DNA of 64,000 nt from Natrinema caseinilyticum (GCF_024227435.1 NZ_CP100445.1:1671369-1735368), one strand, 5' to 3'; positions 1-9,968 are shown, numbered from the stretch's first letter. Notes: generated from the letters alone by a model not told the origin. Numbers and translations are program-made.

Positions 1-1
1 C

Positions 2-244
2 CGCGTCGAACACCCCGAGGGCGACCATCCGGCGCTGGCGTCGGCCTATCGGGGGAGGGCGGCGCACGTGCTGTCGTACGACGAGCGGCTCCGATCGGCT
101 AGAGCGGGCCTCACGCTGCAGCCTCGCGTTGCGGTCAGCGTTCGTTCGCCCGACGCGTTCGCTACCCTGTTCGACGCGGCGAGTCTCTACGAGGTCGTCG
201 AGGGAGGCGAGTATCCGGGACCCGACCGAGATCCTCGCGGCTAA
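2..244 (+). CDS. C-terminal part of DUF7384-like (PIN-like) protein, 5' truncated by window
   Basis: An open frame enters from the left edge and stops at 242-244, giving about 80 residues. The segment reads EHPEGDHPALASAYRG, then HVLSYDERL, RAGLTLQPR, SPDAFATLFDAASLY and finally EYPGPDRDPRG. From memory this matches the C-terminus of a haloarchaeal uncharacterised family (DUF7384) with a PIN-like fold, but I could not search for it. Third codon positions are GC-rich, as in real haloarchaeal genes. The N-terminus lies outside the window, so catalytic acids cannot be judged. It is co-directional with the purine gene downstream, with a gap of about 136 bp. Confidence 0.6.
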   Translation, partial: RVEHPEGDHPALASAYRGRAAHVLSYDERLRSARAGLTLQPRVAVSVRSPDAFATLFDAASLYEVVEGGEYPGPDRDPRG

Positions 245-369
245 CCGCCCCGCGAAGATGGGAGTGGGGCTCGGTACGGAACACTCGGCGGAGAGCGCGG
301 AGGCGGTGCAGTATCGAGTCTCGTCTCGTGACCGCTCTCCGAGACTCTTATGTGACGAGAGCCCTGAAT

Positions 370-377
370 GAGGAGGG
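370..377 (+). promoter_or_regulatory. Shine-Dalgarno site for the IMPDH/GMPR gene
   Basis: A GAGGAGGG-type purine run lies 4-11 bp before ATG 381. It is a good anti-SD match, unusual in this window where many genes appear leaderless, and it fixes the start at 381. Confidence 0.6.
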
Positions 378-380
378 GTC

Positions 381-1505
381 ATGAACGATCTCCGCACCGG
401 TCTGAGCTACGGTGACGTCCTTCTCGTCCCGAACCGCTCGGCAGTCGATAGTCGCAGCGACGTGAGCCTCTCGACGAGGTTCACGCCGGCTCTCGAACTC
501 GAGACGCCCCTCGTCTCCGCCGCGATGGACACCGTGACGGAAGCCGAACTGGCGATCGAACTCTCGCGCGCCGGCGGGATCGGCGTCCTCCACCGGTTTC
601 TCACGCCGGACGAGCAAGCCGACCAGATAGCACAGGTGAACGCGGCGAACGAGCGGATCGCCGCCGCCGTCGGAATCAACGAGGACTACGTGGCCCGCAG
701 CGACGCCCTGGTGGCGGCCGGTGTCGACGCGCTCGTCGTCGACGTCGCTCACGGCCACCTGGAAGGCGCGCTCGAGGCCGTCGAACGCCTTCACGAGGAG
801 TTTCCGGAGACCGATCTGGTCGCCGGCAACGTCGCGACGCCCGCCGGCGTCGAGGATCTCGCGGCCGCCGGCGCCGACTGCGTGAAAGTCGGGATCGGTC
901 CCGGATCCCACTGTACGACTCGAAAAGTCGCCGGCGCGGGCGTCCCGCAACTGACCGCCGTCGACGACTGCGCGGCCGCCGCAGAAGACCTGGACGTGAC
1001 GATCTGTGCGGACGGCGGAATCCGCACCTCCGGCGACGCGGTGAAGGCGTTGATGGCCGGGGCGGACACCGTGATGCTCGGCAGTCTCTTCGCCGGCACC
1101 GAGGAGGCGCCCGGCGCCGTCGTCGAGGTCGAGGGGACGCGATACAAGCGTTCGCGCGGGATGGCGACGACGACCGCGGCCGAAAAGCGCGACGACAAGG
1201 ACGCCGAGGTTCGCGCCGACGAGGGCGTCGAGGCGCTGACGCCGTACAAGGGGCCGGTCGCGGACGTCGTCGACGAGTTCCGCGCCGGAATCCAGTCGGG
1301 CCTCTCCTATTGCGGCGGCCACACGATCCCGGAGGCGCGCGAAAAGGCCGAATTCATCCGCGTCGCACCGAGCGCCAAAGAGCGCGAGGGGTACCACGCG
1401 GACCAGGACTGGGAGGGCGTCAGCGTCGATAGCGAAGTCCCGGCCGTCGGCGAATCGGTGCTCTCTGACGGTGACCGATCGAACGAAGCCGAAAGCGACG
1501 ACTAG
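381..1505 (+). CDS. guaB: IMP dehydrogenase / GMP reductase family protein lacking CBS domains
   Basis: This 374-residue TIM-barrel enzyme of purine nucleotide metabolism has the family hallmarks. The N-terminus reads [13 protein letters not shown] and a [12 protein letters not shown] segment follows. The catalytic cysteine loop is [11 protein letters not shown] (around residue 175), then [16 protein letters not shown] and a flap ending in TPYKG. The usual Bateman (two-CBS) insertion after about residue 95 is absent, so the protein is about 120 residues shorter than ordinary archaeal GuaB. The cysteine loop (KVGIGPGS) and the flap ([15 protein letters not shown]) resemble GMP reductase at least as much as IMPDH, so the reaction is either IMP to XMP with NAD or GMP to IMP with NADPH. 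The family is certain; the direction of the reaction is not. A clear Shine-Dalgarno precedes the start. The last 25 residues are an acidic tail. Confidence 0.85.
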   Translation: MNDLRTGLSYGDVLLVPNRSAVDSRSDVSLSTRFTPALELETPLVSAAMDTVTEAELAIELSRAGGIGVLHRFLTPDEQADQIAQVNAANERIAAAVGINEDYVARSDALVAAGVDALVVDVAHGHLEGALEAVERLHEEFPETDLVAGNVATPAGVEDLAAAGADCVKVGIGPGSHCTTRKVAGAGVPQLTAVDDCAAAAEDLDVTICADGGIRTSGDAVKALMAGADTVMLGSLFAGTEEAPGAVVEVEGTRYKRSRGMATTTAAEKRDDKDAEVRADEGVEALTPYKGPVADVVDEFRAGIQSGLSYCGGHTIPEAREKAEFIRVAPSAKEREGYHADQDWEGVSVDSEVPAVGESVLSDGDRSNEAESDD

Positions 1506-1538
1506 AGTCGCCCATCGCCCCGTCGACCCTCGATCACC

Positions 1539-1793
1539 TCACCCGTCGAGATCGGACTCGAGGGACAGCCACCAGAGTCGACCCTGACCCTCCAGCGTGC
1601 CGGCGTCGGCCATCGCCGCGAGTCGCTCGGCCATGTCGTCGAGCGGGACGGCGTGCTCGTCAGCCAGATATCGAGTATTCACGACCGGCACGTGGGCGGC
1701 CCGTATCGATTCGACGACCGCGCTCGACCCGTATCCGATCGCGACCGGAATCCGGGTCGCTATCGTTCGGCATACCGAACCACCTCCCCGCAC
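1539..1793 (-). CDS. Small winged-helix-like hypothetical protein
   Basis: This 84-residue frame runs opposite to its neighbours. Its C-terminal half, YLADEHAVPLDDMAERLAAMADAGTLEG then RLWWL, looks like the end of a haloarchaeal winged helix: a recognition helix, a loop, and a strand ending in WWL. The first about 25 residues look poor, so the true start may be an internal GTG near PVAIGYGSS. It could equally be a decayed regulator fragment. It sits between the IMPDH-family gene and a UspA gene with no obvious operon partner. Evidence is codon bias and a fold-like pattern only. Confidence 0.4.
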   Translation of the reverse strand: MRGGGSVCRTIATRIPVAIGYGSSAVVESIRAAHVPVVNTRYLADEHAVPLDDMAERLAAMADAGTLEGQGRLWWLSLESDLDG

Positions 1794-1929
1794 CCAGGTG
1801 AATCCCCGGTGACGTGCCGATGGCGACTACGACGGCCGTCCGCGACGGAATCGACGACCGCGCTCGAGTCGCCTCGTCGAACGTCGATGACCCGAGGGAT
1901 TGCCGCCCGACGAGAGGTGCCTCCAACGG

Positions 1930-1936
1930 TTTTATG
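1930..1936 (+). promoter_or_regulatory. TATA box of the UspA gene at 1959
   Basis: TTTTATG lies 23-29 bp before ATG 1959. The spacing fits a leaderless transcript starting at or next to the ATG. Confidence 0.5.
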
Positions 1937-1958
1937 AGTGGTCGTCGACTGAACGCGT

Positions 1959-2420
1959 ATGGCAAACCGGATTCTGGTCGCCTACGACGAATCGCCACAG
2001 GCAACCGCCGCGTTACGGCACGCGCTCTCGACCTACGAGGACGCCGACATCCACGTCCTCCACGTGAACGATCCGCGAGAGTGGTCTTCCGGGGACGGTA
2101 TCGACGGCTTCTTCTACTCCGAGGCCGCGTTCGAGCGGTCACAGGAGTCAGCCGAATCGCTGCTCGAGGAGGCGGCAGAAACGGCCCGGGAGTACGATAC
2201 GACGGTGACGACGGCGTCCGAGATCGGAATGGTCGCGGAATCGATCGTCGAGTACGCCGAAGACAACGACGTCGACCTTATCGTCCTCGGAAGCCACGGA
2301 CGGCGCGGAATCTCGCGGTTCCTCCTCGGCAGCGTCGCAGAGCGAGTCACCCGGCGAGCGCCCGGTTCTGTGACGGTCATCCGAGAAGCGGATGACGAAG
2401 AATCGAGCGACGAGGAGTAA
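1959..2420 (+). CDS. Universal stress protein (UspA family)
   Basis: This 153-residue single Usp domain starts ANRILVAYDESPQATAAL, the typical beta1 plus alpha1 with the conserved D. It carries the nucleotide-binding signature GSHGRRGISRFLLGSVAE followed by VTVIREAD. The G-2x-G-9x-G(S/T) pattern is present, so this is an ATP-binding type Usp. An acidic tail (DDEESSDEE) closes it. Roles in the family are stress survival or acting as an adaptor; no specific partner is visible. A TATA box just upstream suggests a leaderless mono-cistronic transcript. It is one of five Usp genes in the window. Confidence 0.92.
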   Translation: MANRILVAYDESPQATAALRHALSTYEDADIHVLHVNDPREWSSGDGIDGFFYSEAAFERSQESAESLLEEAAETAREYDTTVTTASEIGMVAESIVEYAEDNDVDLIVLGSHGRRGISRFLLGSVAERVTRRAPGSVTVIREADDEESSDEE

Positions 2421-2743
2421 GAGAAGTGCCACGGTGGTGGGAGCGAGACAGGGCGGTGGCACCGAGGGAGGCGAGAGAGCGAGCGGGCGATCCCGCGGTC
2501 GGCGGTCGACACGAGGTCTGCGGAGTCGGCGATCGACGTCCACGGGCGGAAGAGCGGCATCGACCGGGAACCCCGTTCGACGGCCCACCGGCTCCCGGTC
2601 CCGATTCCTCGGCTACCGTCACTCAGCCACCATCCCTCGGCTACCGTCACTCGAGCCCTTCGCACTCGTGCGACGAGGTGCCGCGGACGTGACACGGGTG
2701 AGCTCCGTCCTGTTTGCGTCCCCGACTGATCGAACGAGACGGA
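2421..2743. other. Intergenic region with a short direct repeat
   Basis: No credible gene was found in this 323 bp between UspA and the SOUL gene. The only structure is a 17-bp direct repeat, CTCGGCTACCGTCACTC, at about 2608 and 2636 (28-bp period). Short frames here have a composition unlike the neighbouring proteins. Confidence 0.5.
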
Positions 2744-3406
2744 CTACGACTCGATAGCGGTACGCTGCCCCTCGTCACGAGGTGGACTATCGGGCTCCTC
2801 GATCGTCACTTCGATTTCGTTCGTTCGCAGAAACGGTGGTGTCCACGGGTCGTTGTACTGGAGCAACACCGGCTGGCCGCGAGTCTCGATCTGCCGTTCC
2901 GAAAGCTGCTCGAGCAGCCGCGTGCGCTGGCGGTCGACCCGACCGTCGGTCGCGTACCACGAGAACCGCCGCACCGCGACCGTTCGCGGTGATTCGACGA
3001 CGAGTCGAACGTCCGGATCGGTCGGCGTCGGGGCCCGCTCCGGAGTGTACGTCGAGGGGAGGTAGAACGCCATCGTGACGGTGTCCCCATCGGCGTCCGT
3101 TCGAACCGGCGCGGTCATCGAAATCGACTCGCTTCGCGTCGCCACCGGTGCCGTCATCGCGACGTCCTCACTTCGAGCGTTCGAGCCCGATAGATAGCGA
3201 AACAGGCGCTGGAACGCGGTTCGTTCGGTTTCCGCCGTCGTCTCGACGAGAACGAGTTGCGGATAGCGCCGAATTTCGATTCCGTCGAATCGGTCTATCG
3301 TTTCCGAGGGAACGCGTTCGGTCGTCCGGGACGCGTAAACGCCCCACCCGATCCACACCGCAACCAGGGCGCCGATTCCGACCAGCATTCGCCGTATCGA
3401 TCGCAT
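2744..3406 (-). CDS. SOUL-family heme-binding protein, membrane-anchored
   Basis: This 220-residue protein has one N-terminal hydrophobic segment (about residues 7-26) followed by a SOUL domain. Recognisable parts are FDGIEIRRYPQLVLVET, then FQRLFRYLSGSN, MTAPVATRSESISMTAPV and the C-terminal LLQYNDPWTPPFLRTNEIEV. The duplicated MTAPV and the YNDPWTPPFLRTNE block are diagnostic of SOUL/HEBP proteins, which bind heme or tetrapyrrole. The domain should face outside, tethered by the N-terminal helix. No axial histidine can be assigned safely. It is transcribed divergently from the ABC ATPase gene that begins about 200 bp away. The function in archaea is not established. Confidence 0.9.
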   Translation of the reverse strand: MRSIRRMLVGIGALVAVWIGWGVYASRTTERVPSETIDRFDGIEIRRYPQLVLVETTAETERTAFQRLFRYLSGSNARSEDVAMTAPVATRSESISMTAPVRTDADGDTVTMAFYLPSTYTPERAPTPTDPDVRLVVESPRTVAVRRFSWYATDGRVDRQRTRLLEQLSERQIETRGQPVLLQYNDPWTPPFLRTNEIEVTIEEPDSPPRDEGQRTAIES

Positions 3407-3573
3407 ACGTCTCGTACTGGGACGACGGTCAAAGCCGTACAGGGCACGTTCAGCCGAATTAGAACGTCATCCAGATCGACGGATCGGATCGCGGTCCGCC
3501 CGGACGACCCGGATGCCGCTCGGGAACCGAACGTGACGACCGACGCACGAACACCGCGAGAGCGCCCTGTCAG

Positions 3574-3580
3574 CTATAAG
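3574..3580 (+). promoter_or_regulatory. TATA box deciding a GTG start for the ABC ATPase
   Basis: CTATAAG lies 25-31 bp before GTG 3605. The frame is open further upstream, but that part codes for low-quality sequence, so this box supports a leaderless start at 3605. Confidence 0.55.
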
Positions 3581-3604
3581 GCTCGAGCCACCGTCACACC
3601 AATC

Positions 3605-4594
3605 GTGCCCGGCACCGATCCACACCCCGTACTTGTCGATGGCCTGACAAAGTACTACGGAGACGTCCGCGGTGTGGAAGATCTCTCGTTCACCGTCGAA
3701 CGCGGGGAGATATTCGGCTTTCTCGGACCGAACGGGGCGGGCAAGTCGACGGCGATTCGCGTCCTGCTCGGCCTGTTGAAACCCACCGGCGGCGACGCCA
3801 CCGTGCTCGGGCGCGACGTGACCGATCGGTGGGAACTCCGCGATATGAAACGCCACATCGGCTACCTGCCGAGCGACGTGACCTTCTACGACCGGGTCAC
3901 GGGCGCGGAGATCCTCGCGTACTTCGGGCGATTGCGGGGCGACGAGCGCCGGGCGGAACTCCTCGATCGATTTCCCGTTCCCCTCGATCGGAACGTGAAG
4001 GCCTACTCGAGCGGGAACAAACAAAAACTCGCCATCGTCGCGACGTTCATGCACGATCCCGAACTGGCGATCATGGACGAACCGACGTCGGGGCTCGATC
4101 CGCTGGTCCAGAACGAGTTCTACGAACTGCTCGAGGAACGGGAAGAACGGGGACAGACGAGTTTCTTCTCCTCGCACGTCCTGAGCGAGGTCCGCCGCGT
4201 CTGCGATCGCGTCGGGATCATCAGGAAGGGGCGGTTGATCGAACTCGATAGCGTCGAGAACATCCTCGCGGAGGGCGGGACGATCGTCACCGTCCGACTG
4301 GCCGAGGAGCCGCCGACCGCCGACCTCGAGTTCCCCGGGACCGCACACGTCGAGCGGCGGGACGACAGGTACCGACTCGTGTTGTCACGGGAGTTCGATT
4401 CGCTGATCGATCGCCTCCACGAGTACACCGTGCTCGACCTGGAGGTCCGCGAGGCGTCCATCGAAGACGTGTTCATGCATTTCTACGGTGACACCGAGGA
4501 TACCGATGGAGAACCCGACGCGACCCGGATGGACCCCGACGCTGGAAGGGCCACCGGGAGCGGCGACTCCGGGCCGGCCGGAGACGCGTCCTGA
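3605..4594 (+). CDS. ABC transporter ATP-binding protein (ABC-2 exporter type)
   Basis: The product is 329 residues from GTG 3605. After PVLVDGLTKYYGD it has Walker A (GPNGAGKST), a Q-loop region, a modified signature YSSGNKQKLAI in place of LSGGQ, Walker B (LAIMDEPTSGLDP) and the H-loop in FFSSHVLSEV. About 80 C-terminal residues follow the nucleotide-binding domain, as in DrrA-type ATPases, and end in an acidic tail. It should power an ABC-2 permease. The most likely partner is the permease at 6072, on the same strand but separated by an oppositely oriented surface-protein gene. The substrate is unknown. The in-frame extension upstream to 3257 was rejected because of the TATA box and its non-haloarchaeal composition. 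Confidence 0.9.
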   Translation: MPGTDPHPVLVDGLTKYYGDVRGVEDLSFTVERGEIFGFLGPNGAGKSTAIRVLLGLLKPTGGDATVLGRDVTDRWELRDMKRHIGYLPSDVTFYDRVTGAEILAYFGRLRGDERRAELLDRFPVPLDRNVKAYSSGNKQKLAIVATFMHDPELAIMDEPTSGLDPLVQNEFYELLEEREERGQTSFFSSHVLSEVRRVCDRVGIIRKGRLIELDSVENILAEGGTIVTVRLAEEPPTADLEFPGTAHVERRDDRYRLVLSREFDSLIDRLHEYTVLDLEVREASIEDVFMHFYGDTEDTDGEPDATRMDPDAGRATGSGDSGPAGDAS

Positions 4595-4714
4595 TCGCCG
4601 GGCCCGAACGCCGAGCGATCCGGTCGCGATGCCGTCTCCGACAGATGACGCTCGATAGACGAAGCCGTCTCCCGCGGGAACGGACCGCCGCTCGAGGAGC
4701 CGAGGACGCCAGGC

Positions 4715-5899
<1,185 letters not shown>

Positions 5900-6030
5900 G
5901 TCCGCTCCGAGACGGACGAGAACGGAATAAAAGACCGCCCCCGTTCCGGCCTCAAACCGCCCGCTTACCCGGAGCGGTGTCGAGGCAACCGGTAGTTACC
6001 TCGAACGGTCGTCTCAGATCACACGCCACC

Positions 6031-6037
6031 TATAAGT
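6031..6037 (+). promoter_or_regulatory. TATA box upstream of the ABC permease
   Basis: TATAAGT lies 35-41 bp before ATG 6072. An in-frame GTG at 6036 overlaps this box and so cannot be the start; 6072 is preferred. Confidence 0.55.
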
Positions 6038-6071
6038 GACAGGCCCCCGTGGGACGGCAGCGACGAACCGA

Positions 6072-6872
6072 ATGCTCGAGATCACGTCGTTCGAGGCCGG
6101 TCGTCGGCTCCGAGGAGCCGTGTTACTCTCGGGTGCGCTGATCGCGCTGATCGCGCTCACCATCGGGCTCTTTCCGTCGATCCAGGAGACCGGCGTCGAC
6201 TTCGACGCCTACCTCGAGTCGCTACCGCCGGAGGCGAGGCGTGCGTTCGTCGGCAACGTGACGACGTTGACGACGATCGAGGGGTACCTCGTCTCTCAGC
6301 TCTACCAGTTCGGCTGGGTGTTGCTGCTCGCGATATACTACGCCTACGCCGCCGCCTCGACGGTCGCCGCGGAGGTAGAGCGGGGCACCGTGGGCCTGAT
6401 GCTCTCGTTGCCGGTGACGAGAACGCGTTTCGTCGTCGGGAAGTTCCTCTCGCTCGTCCCGGGACTCGTCCTGGTCAACGCGATCACGTTCCTCGCGGTC
6501 TATCTCGGCGTCAGGATCGTCGACGAGTCGATCGACGTGACCTACCTGTTCGCCGTCCACGCCGCTTCGATCCCCTATCTGCTCGCCTGCGCCGGCGTCG
6601 GGTTGCTGGCGTCCGTCGCGTTCGACTCGGTTCGGCGAGCGCAGACCGTCGGCGCCGGGGCGGTTTTCGGACTGTTCTTGCTCGATACGTTCACGTTCGA
6701 TACCGACTACGAGTGGCTCGGCGACGTCGCCGTCTCCCGGTACTTCGACCCAGGGGCGATTCTCGTCGACGGCGACATCTCGATGTCCGATCTCACGCTC
6801 CTCGTGGTCGTGGCGGTCGTCCTGGTCGTCGTCAGTAGCGAGTACTTCGAACGACGAGACGTCTCCGGGTGA
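6072..6872 (+). CDS. ABC-2 type transporter permease
   Basis: This 266-residue integral membrane protein has about six hydrophobic helices: residues about 20-40, 90-112, 140-165, 175-200, 210-225 and 240-258. A large loop after helix 1 (IQETGVDFDAYLESLPPEARRAF) and the cytoplasmic segment EVERGTVGLMLSLPVTRTRFVVGKF are typical of ABC-2/NosY-like permeases. It is the likely partner of the ATPase at 3605 and forms an exporter of unknown substrate. It has its own TATA box rather than an operon with the ATPase. Its stop at 6870-6872 directly abuts the stop of the convergent XTP pyrophosphatase gene, leaving no intergenic base. Confidence 0.85.
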   Translation: MLEITSFEAGRRLRGAVLLSGALIALIALTIGLFPSIQETGVDFDAYLESLPPEARRAFVGNVTTLTTIEGYLVSQLYQFGWVLLLAIYYAYAAASTVAAEVERGTVGLMLSLPVTRTRFVVGKFLSLVPGLVLVNAITFLAVYLGVRIVDESIDVTYLFAVHAASIPYLLACAGVGLLASVAFDSVRRAQTVGAGAVFGLFLLDTFTFDTDYEWLGDVAVSRYFDPGAILVDGDISMSDLTLLVVVAVVLVVVSSEYFERRDVSG

Positions 6873-7424
6873 TCACGCCTCTCGCTCCGCGTACCAGTCA
6901 GCGAATTTCGCCAGCGCCCGACCGCGATGGGAGATCGCGTTCTTCTCGTCGGTACTCATCTCGGCGAAGGTCTGCCCGTTGTACTCGAAGATCGGATCGT
7001 ACCCGAATCCGCCGTCCCCGCGGGGTGCGACCAGCGTCCCGGCGACCGCCCCTTCGAAGGTCTCCGTCCCGTCTTCGTCCGCGTACGCGATGACGGTGCG
7101 AAAACGTGCGCGACGGTCCTCTTCGTCCTTCGCGAGCCGCCAGAGCCGCTCGACGCCGACGGTGTCCTCGACGTACGCCGAGTACGGCCCGGGAAATCCG
7201 CCCAGCGCGTCGACGAACAACCCGCCGTCGTCGACGAGAACCGGTTCGTCACTCCCCAGTTCCGCGAACGCTTCCCGTGCACCGTAGGTCGCGATCGCTG
7301 CGAGCGAGTCGCTCTGAACCTCCGTGTAGTCGTACTCGAGTTGCTCGACGGGTTCGACCCCCTCGAGGTACGCTCGCGCCTCGCGGACCTTGCCCTCGTT
7401 CCCGGTGACGAATCGAATTGCCAT
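6873..7424 (-). CDS. XTP/dITP diphosphatase (Ham1/RdgB family)
   Basis: The product is 183 residues from ATG 7424. It begins MAIRFVTGNEGKVREA, the substrate-loop motif (TxNxxK-like) of Ham1 proteins, continues with PVLVDDGGLFVDALGGFPGPYS (catalytic acids) and GFGYDPIFEYNGQTFAEM, and ends in KNAISHRGRAL. It hydrolyses XTP, ITP and their deoxy forms to monophosphates and cleans the nucleotide pool. The open frame continues 72 codons upstream, but that stretch lacks family similarity and overlaps an intergenic region, so the start was set at 7424. In other haloarchaea it often sits near the Kae1-Bud32 gene; here three genes separate them (inference from memory). Confidence 0.93.
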   Translation of the reverse strand: MAIRFVTGNEGKVREARAYLEGVEPVEQLEYDYTEVQSDSLAAIATYGAREAFAELGSDEPVLVDDGGLFVDALGGFPGPYSAYVEDTVGVERLWRLAKDEEDRRARFRTVIAYADEDGTETFEGAVAGTLVAPRGDGGFGYDPIFEYNGQTFAEMSTDEKNAISHRGRALAKFADWYAEREA

Positions 7425-7569
7425 ATACGAGGCGGCGTTCCCGGGCGGAAAATAGGCGTCGGTGCGTCGGTGTCGACTGTCCGATTTCGAACGGACGGTT
7501 GGGTGAGGACTGTCTCGTGCCCACTCGACGAGACAGCGTCGCGTAGCGAGTTCGGCCGTCGAGCGAGCG

Positions 7570-8226
7570 CTACAGGTCCAGGGCCTCCATAACGGCCGAC
7601 TCGGCTTTCCGGAGGTGTTCGGCGGCCGTCCCGGGTGCACAGTCGAGTACCCCGGCGACGTCCTCGACGCTCGCCGACCGGGGGACGTCGAAATAGCCGA
7701 GGTCCCGGGCGACCCGGAGCGCCTCGCGCTGGCGGGCGGTCAGCGCACCGGCCGCGGCGTCGCTCCCGTCGTACTCACCGACGCGACCGACGGTCGTCTC
7801 GATTCCGTCCGGGACGTCCGCTAACGCCCGCCGGATGTCCTCGGATTCACCGACGACGGAGAATCGGACCGTCCAGTCGGACCGGTACTCGAGGGGCGGC
7901 AGGGCGACGAGACTCCCGCGCGTGAAGCTTTCGAGCAGTCGATCGTCGACGTTCGCGGGGGCGTCTCGCACGTACACGGTAAACGACCGATCGCCGGTCG
8001 GCGTGAGTTCGTACTCGTTCACTCGGCCGGTTTCGTCGAGGGCGGCCTCGTAGACGTCCGGATCGCCGACCACGTGAAAAATAAAGGCGTTGTCGTCTCC
8101 GTCGTCGCCGGTGAAGTTTCCGTGAACCATCCGATACTCGTCGAACGCGTCGCTATCGGCGACGAACCGGTGCATCGGATGGATCGTCTCGGCGTCGTAC
8201 CGGAGGATGAGCCGAACGGTCTTCAT
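7570..8226 (-). CDS. Bacterio-opsin activator-type HTH transcription regulator
   Basis: The product is 218 residues. The N-terminal about 155 residues form a sensor-like domain (KTVRLILRYDAETIHPMHRFV and following). The C-terminal domain is the HTH_10 of bacterio-opsin activator proteins: LTARQREALRVARDLGYFDVPR, then VEDVAGVLDCAPGTAAEHLRKAESAVM. Haloarchaea carry many paralogues controlling diverse genes; the ligand is not known. Its start lies about 85 bp from the divergent NuoCD gene, and a strong TATA box on the shared spacer makes regulation of NuoCD plausible. The TATA-to-ATG distance of about 22 bp suggests a leaderless transcript. Confidence 0.9.
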   Translation of the reverse strand: MKTVRLILRYDAETIHPMHRFVADSDAFDEYRMVHGNFTGDDGDDNAFIFHVVGDPDVYEAALDETGRVNEYELTPTGDRSFTVYVRDAPANVDDRLLESFTRGSLVALPPLEYRSDWTVRFSVVGESEDIRRALADVPDGIETTVGRVGEYDGSDAAAGALTARQREALRVARDLGYFDVPRSASVEDVAGVLDCAPGTAAEHLRKAESAVMEALDL

Positions 8227-8247
8227 GCCCTGGCAGTCAGGCGGCGA

Positions 8248-8257
8248 TATATAAATA
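8248..8257 (-). promoter_or_regulatory. TATA box in the spacer shared by the HTH regulator and NuoCD
   Basis: TATATAAATA is centred about 26 bp upstream of the regulator's ATG (8226, minus strand), the ideal distance for a leaderless start. It may also serve the plus-strand NuoCD gene (ATG 8310) with a leader of about 30 nt. Confidence 0.55.
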
Positions 8258-8309
8258 GCCTAGTGGCTGTCGCACCAGCGACTCGTCCGCGCCGCGAGAA
8301 CGGTCGCGT

Positions 8310-9968
8310 ATGTCGTCACGTTCGACGCACGAGTCCGGGACGGCGGAATCGGACCCGCGTCCCGACCTCGAGAGACTCCTCGGCGACGCCGTCAGGGCTC
8401 GCGACGACCACCTGAACGCCCCGGGCGTCGTGGTTCGGCCGGACGAGGTACAGTCCGTCCTCGCGACGCTCCGGGACGATTCGGGGTTCGATCACTGTTC
8501 CTGCGTCACCGCCCAGCAGTACCCGGATCGATTCGAGACCATCTATCACCTGAAGTCCTACGACGATCCGACTCGCGAGGTGAGCGTCGTCGTCCCGACG
8601 TCGGTCGACGACCCGGTCAGCGAATCCGCCGAACCCGTCTTTCGAACCGCGGAGTGGCACGAGCGCGAGGCCTTCGACCTCGTCGGGATCGAGTACGACG
8701 GCCACCCCGACCTCCGGCGGATCCTCCTTCCCGAAACCTGGCAGGGCCACCCCCTCTCGCCGTCGTACGACCGGGAACAGACCCAGATCGTGACCCTCTC
8801 CGAACACGCGAATCCGATCGCGGACGACGAACACGACGACGTCACCGACACGATGTTTCTCAACATCGGCCCGCATCACCCGTCGACCCACGGCGTCATG
8901 CACGTCGAAGCCGTCCTGGACGGCGAGACGGTCGTCGACGTCGATCCCGACGTCGGCTACATCCACCGTTGCGAGGAACAGATGTGTCAACAGGGGACCT
9001 ACCGCCACCAGATCATGCCCTATCCCGACCGCTGGGACTGGATGGCGGGACTGTGCAACGAGTGGGCCTACGCGCGCGCCGCCGAGGACCTGGCCGACCT
9101 CGACGTCCCCGACTACGCCCGGGTCATCAGAACGATGGGTGCCGAACTCTCGCGACTGGCCTCCCACTTCATCTCGCTCGGAACGTACGCACTCGACGTC
9201 TTCGGCGAGTTCACCGCCACCTTCCAGTACGCGATCCGCGACCGCGAACTCGTCCTCGACCTGCTCGAGGATCTGACCGGCCAGCGGATGATGTACAATT
9301 ACTTCCGGCTCGGCGGGGTCGCCTGGGACCTGCCCGAACCCCGCGAGGAGTTCGTCGAGCAGTGTCGCGACTTCCTCGACGGCCTCCCGGCAAAGATCGA
9401 CGAGTACCACGACCTGCTGGTCACGAACGAGATCTTTCAGCGTCGGTGTATGGACACCGGCATCCTGGAACCGGCGGTCGCCAAACAGTACGGCTGTACC
9501 GGTCCGGTCGCGCGGGGCTCCGGCATCGACTACGATCTTCGGCGCGACGATCCCTACGGCTACTACGAGAACATAGAGTGGGACGTCGTCACGGAAGACG
9601 GCTGTGACAACTTCGCTCGCGTACTCGTTCGGCTGCGGGAAGTCGAAGAATCCGCGAAGATCGTCGAACAGTGTCTCGACCTGCTCGCGGAGTGGCCCGA
9701 GGACGAGCGAACGGTCCAGAGCAACGTTCCCCGGACGCTCAAACCCGATCCCGGCACCGAAACGTACCGCGCCGTCGAAGGGGCAAAGGGAGAACTCGGG
9801 ATCTACGTTCGCTCAGACGGTACCGACACGCCGGCGCGATTCAAGATTCGCAGTCCGTGTTTCTCGAATCTCTCCGTGTTACCGACGGTTACGGACGGCG
9901 AATACGTCGCCGACCTGGTCGCCGCCATCGGGAGCCTCGACTGTATCATGGGCGAAGTCGACCGGTGA
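8310..9968 (+). CDS. nuoCD: NADH dehydrogenase-like subunit CD fusion (stand-alone copy)
   Basis: This 552-residue fusion has a NuoC (30 kDa) domain at about 20-165, with FRTAEWHEREAFDLVGI then HPDLRRILLPE. A NuoD (49 kDa) domain follows from about 180, with NIGPHHPSTHGVMHVE, then GYIHRCEEQMCQQGTYRH, LTGQRMMYNYFRLGG and the C-terminal RFKIRSPCFSNL. It would be part of the peripheral arm of complex I, near the quinone site. In haloarchaea nuoCD normally sits inside a long nuo operon; here no other nuo gene is nearby, so this is probably a second copy. An unusual HCSC motif occurs near residue 68. It faces an HTH_10 regulator across a short spacer. It could be a complex I isoform subunit or serve a different redox complex. 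Confidence 0.9.
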   Translation: MSSRSTHESGTAESDPRPDLERLLGDAVRARDDHLNAPGVVVRPDEVQSVLATLRDDSGFDHCSCVTAQQYPDRFETIYHLKSYDDPTREVSVVVPTSVDDPVSESAEPVFRTAEWHEREAFDLVGIEYDGHPDLRRILLPETWQGHPLSPSYDREQTQIVTLSEHANPIADDEHDDVTDTMFLNIGPHHPSTHGVMHVEAVLDGETVVDVDPDVGYIHRCEEQMCQQGTYRHQIMPYPDRWDWMAGLCNEWAYARAAEDLADLDVPDYARVIRTMGAELSRLASHFISLGTYALDVFGEFTATFQYAIRDRELVLDLLEDLTGQRMMYNYFRLGGVAWDLPEPREEFVEQCRDFLDGLPAKIDEYHDLLVTNEIFQRRCMDTGILEPAVAKQYGCTGPVARGSGIDYDLRRDDPYGYYENIEWDVVTEDGCDNFARVLVRLREVEESAKIVEQCLDLLAEWPEDERTVQSNVPRTLKPDPGTETYRAVEGAKGELGIYVRSDGTDTPARFKIRSPCFSNLSVLPTVTDGEYVADLVAAIGSLDCIMGEVDR

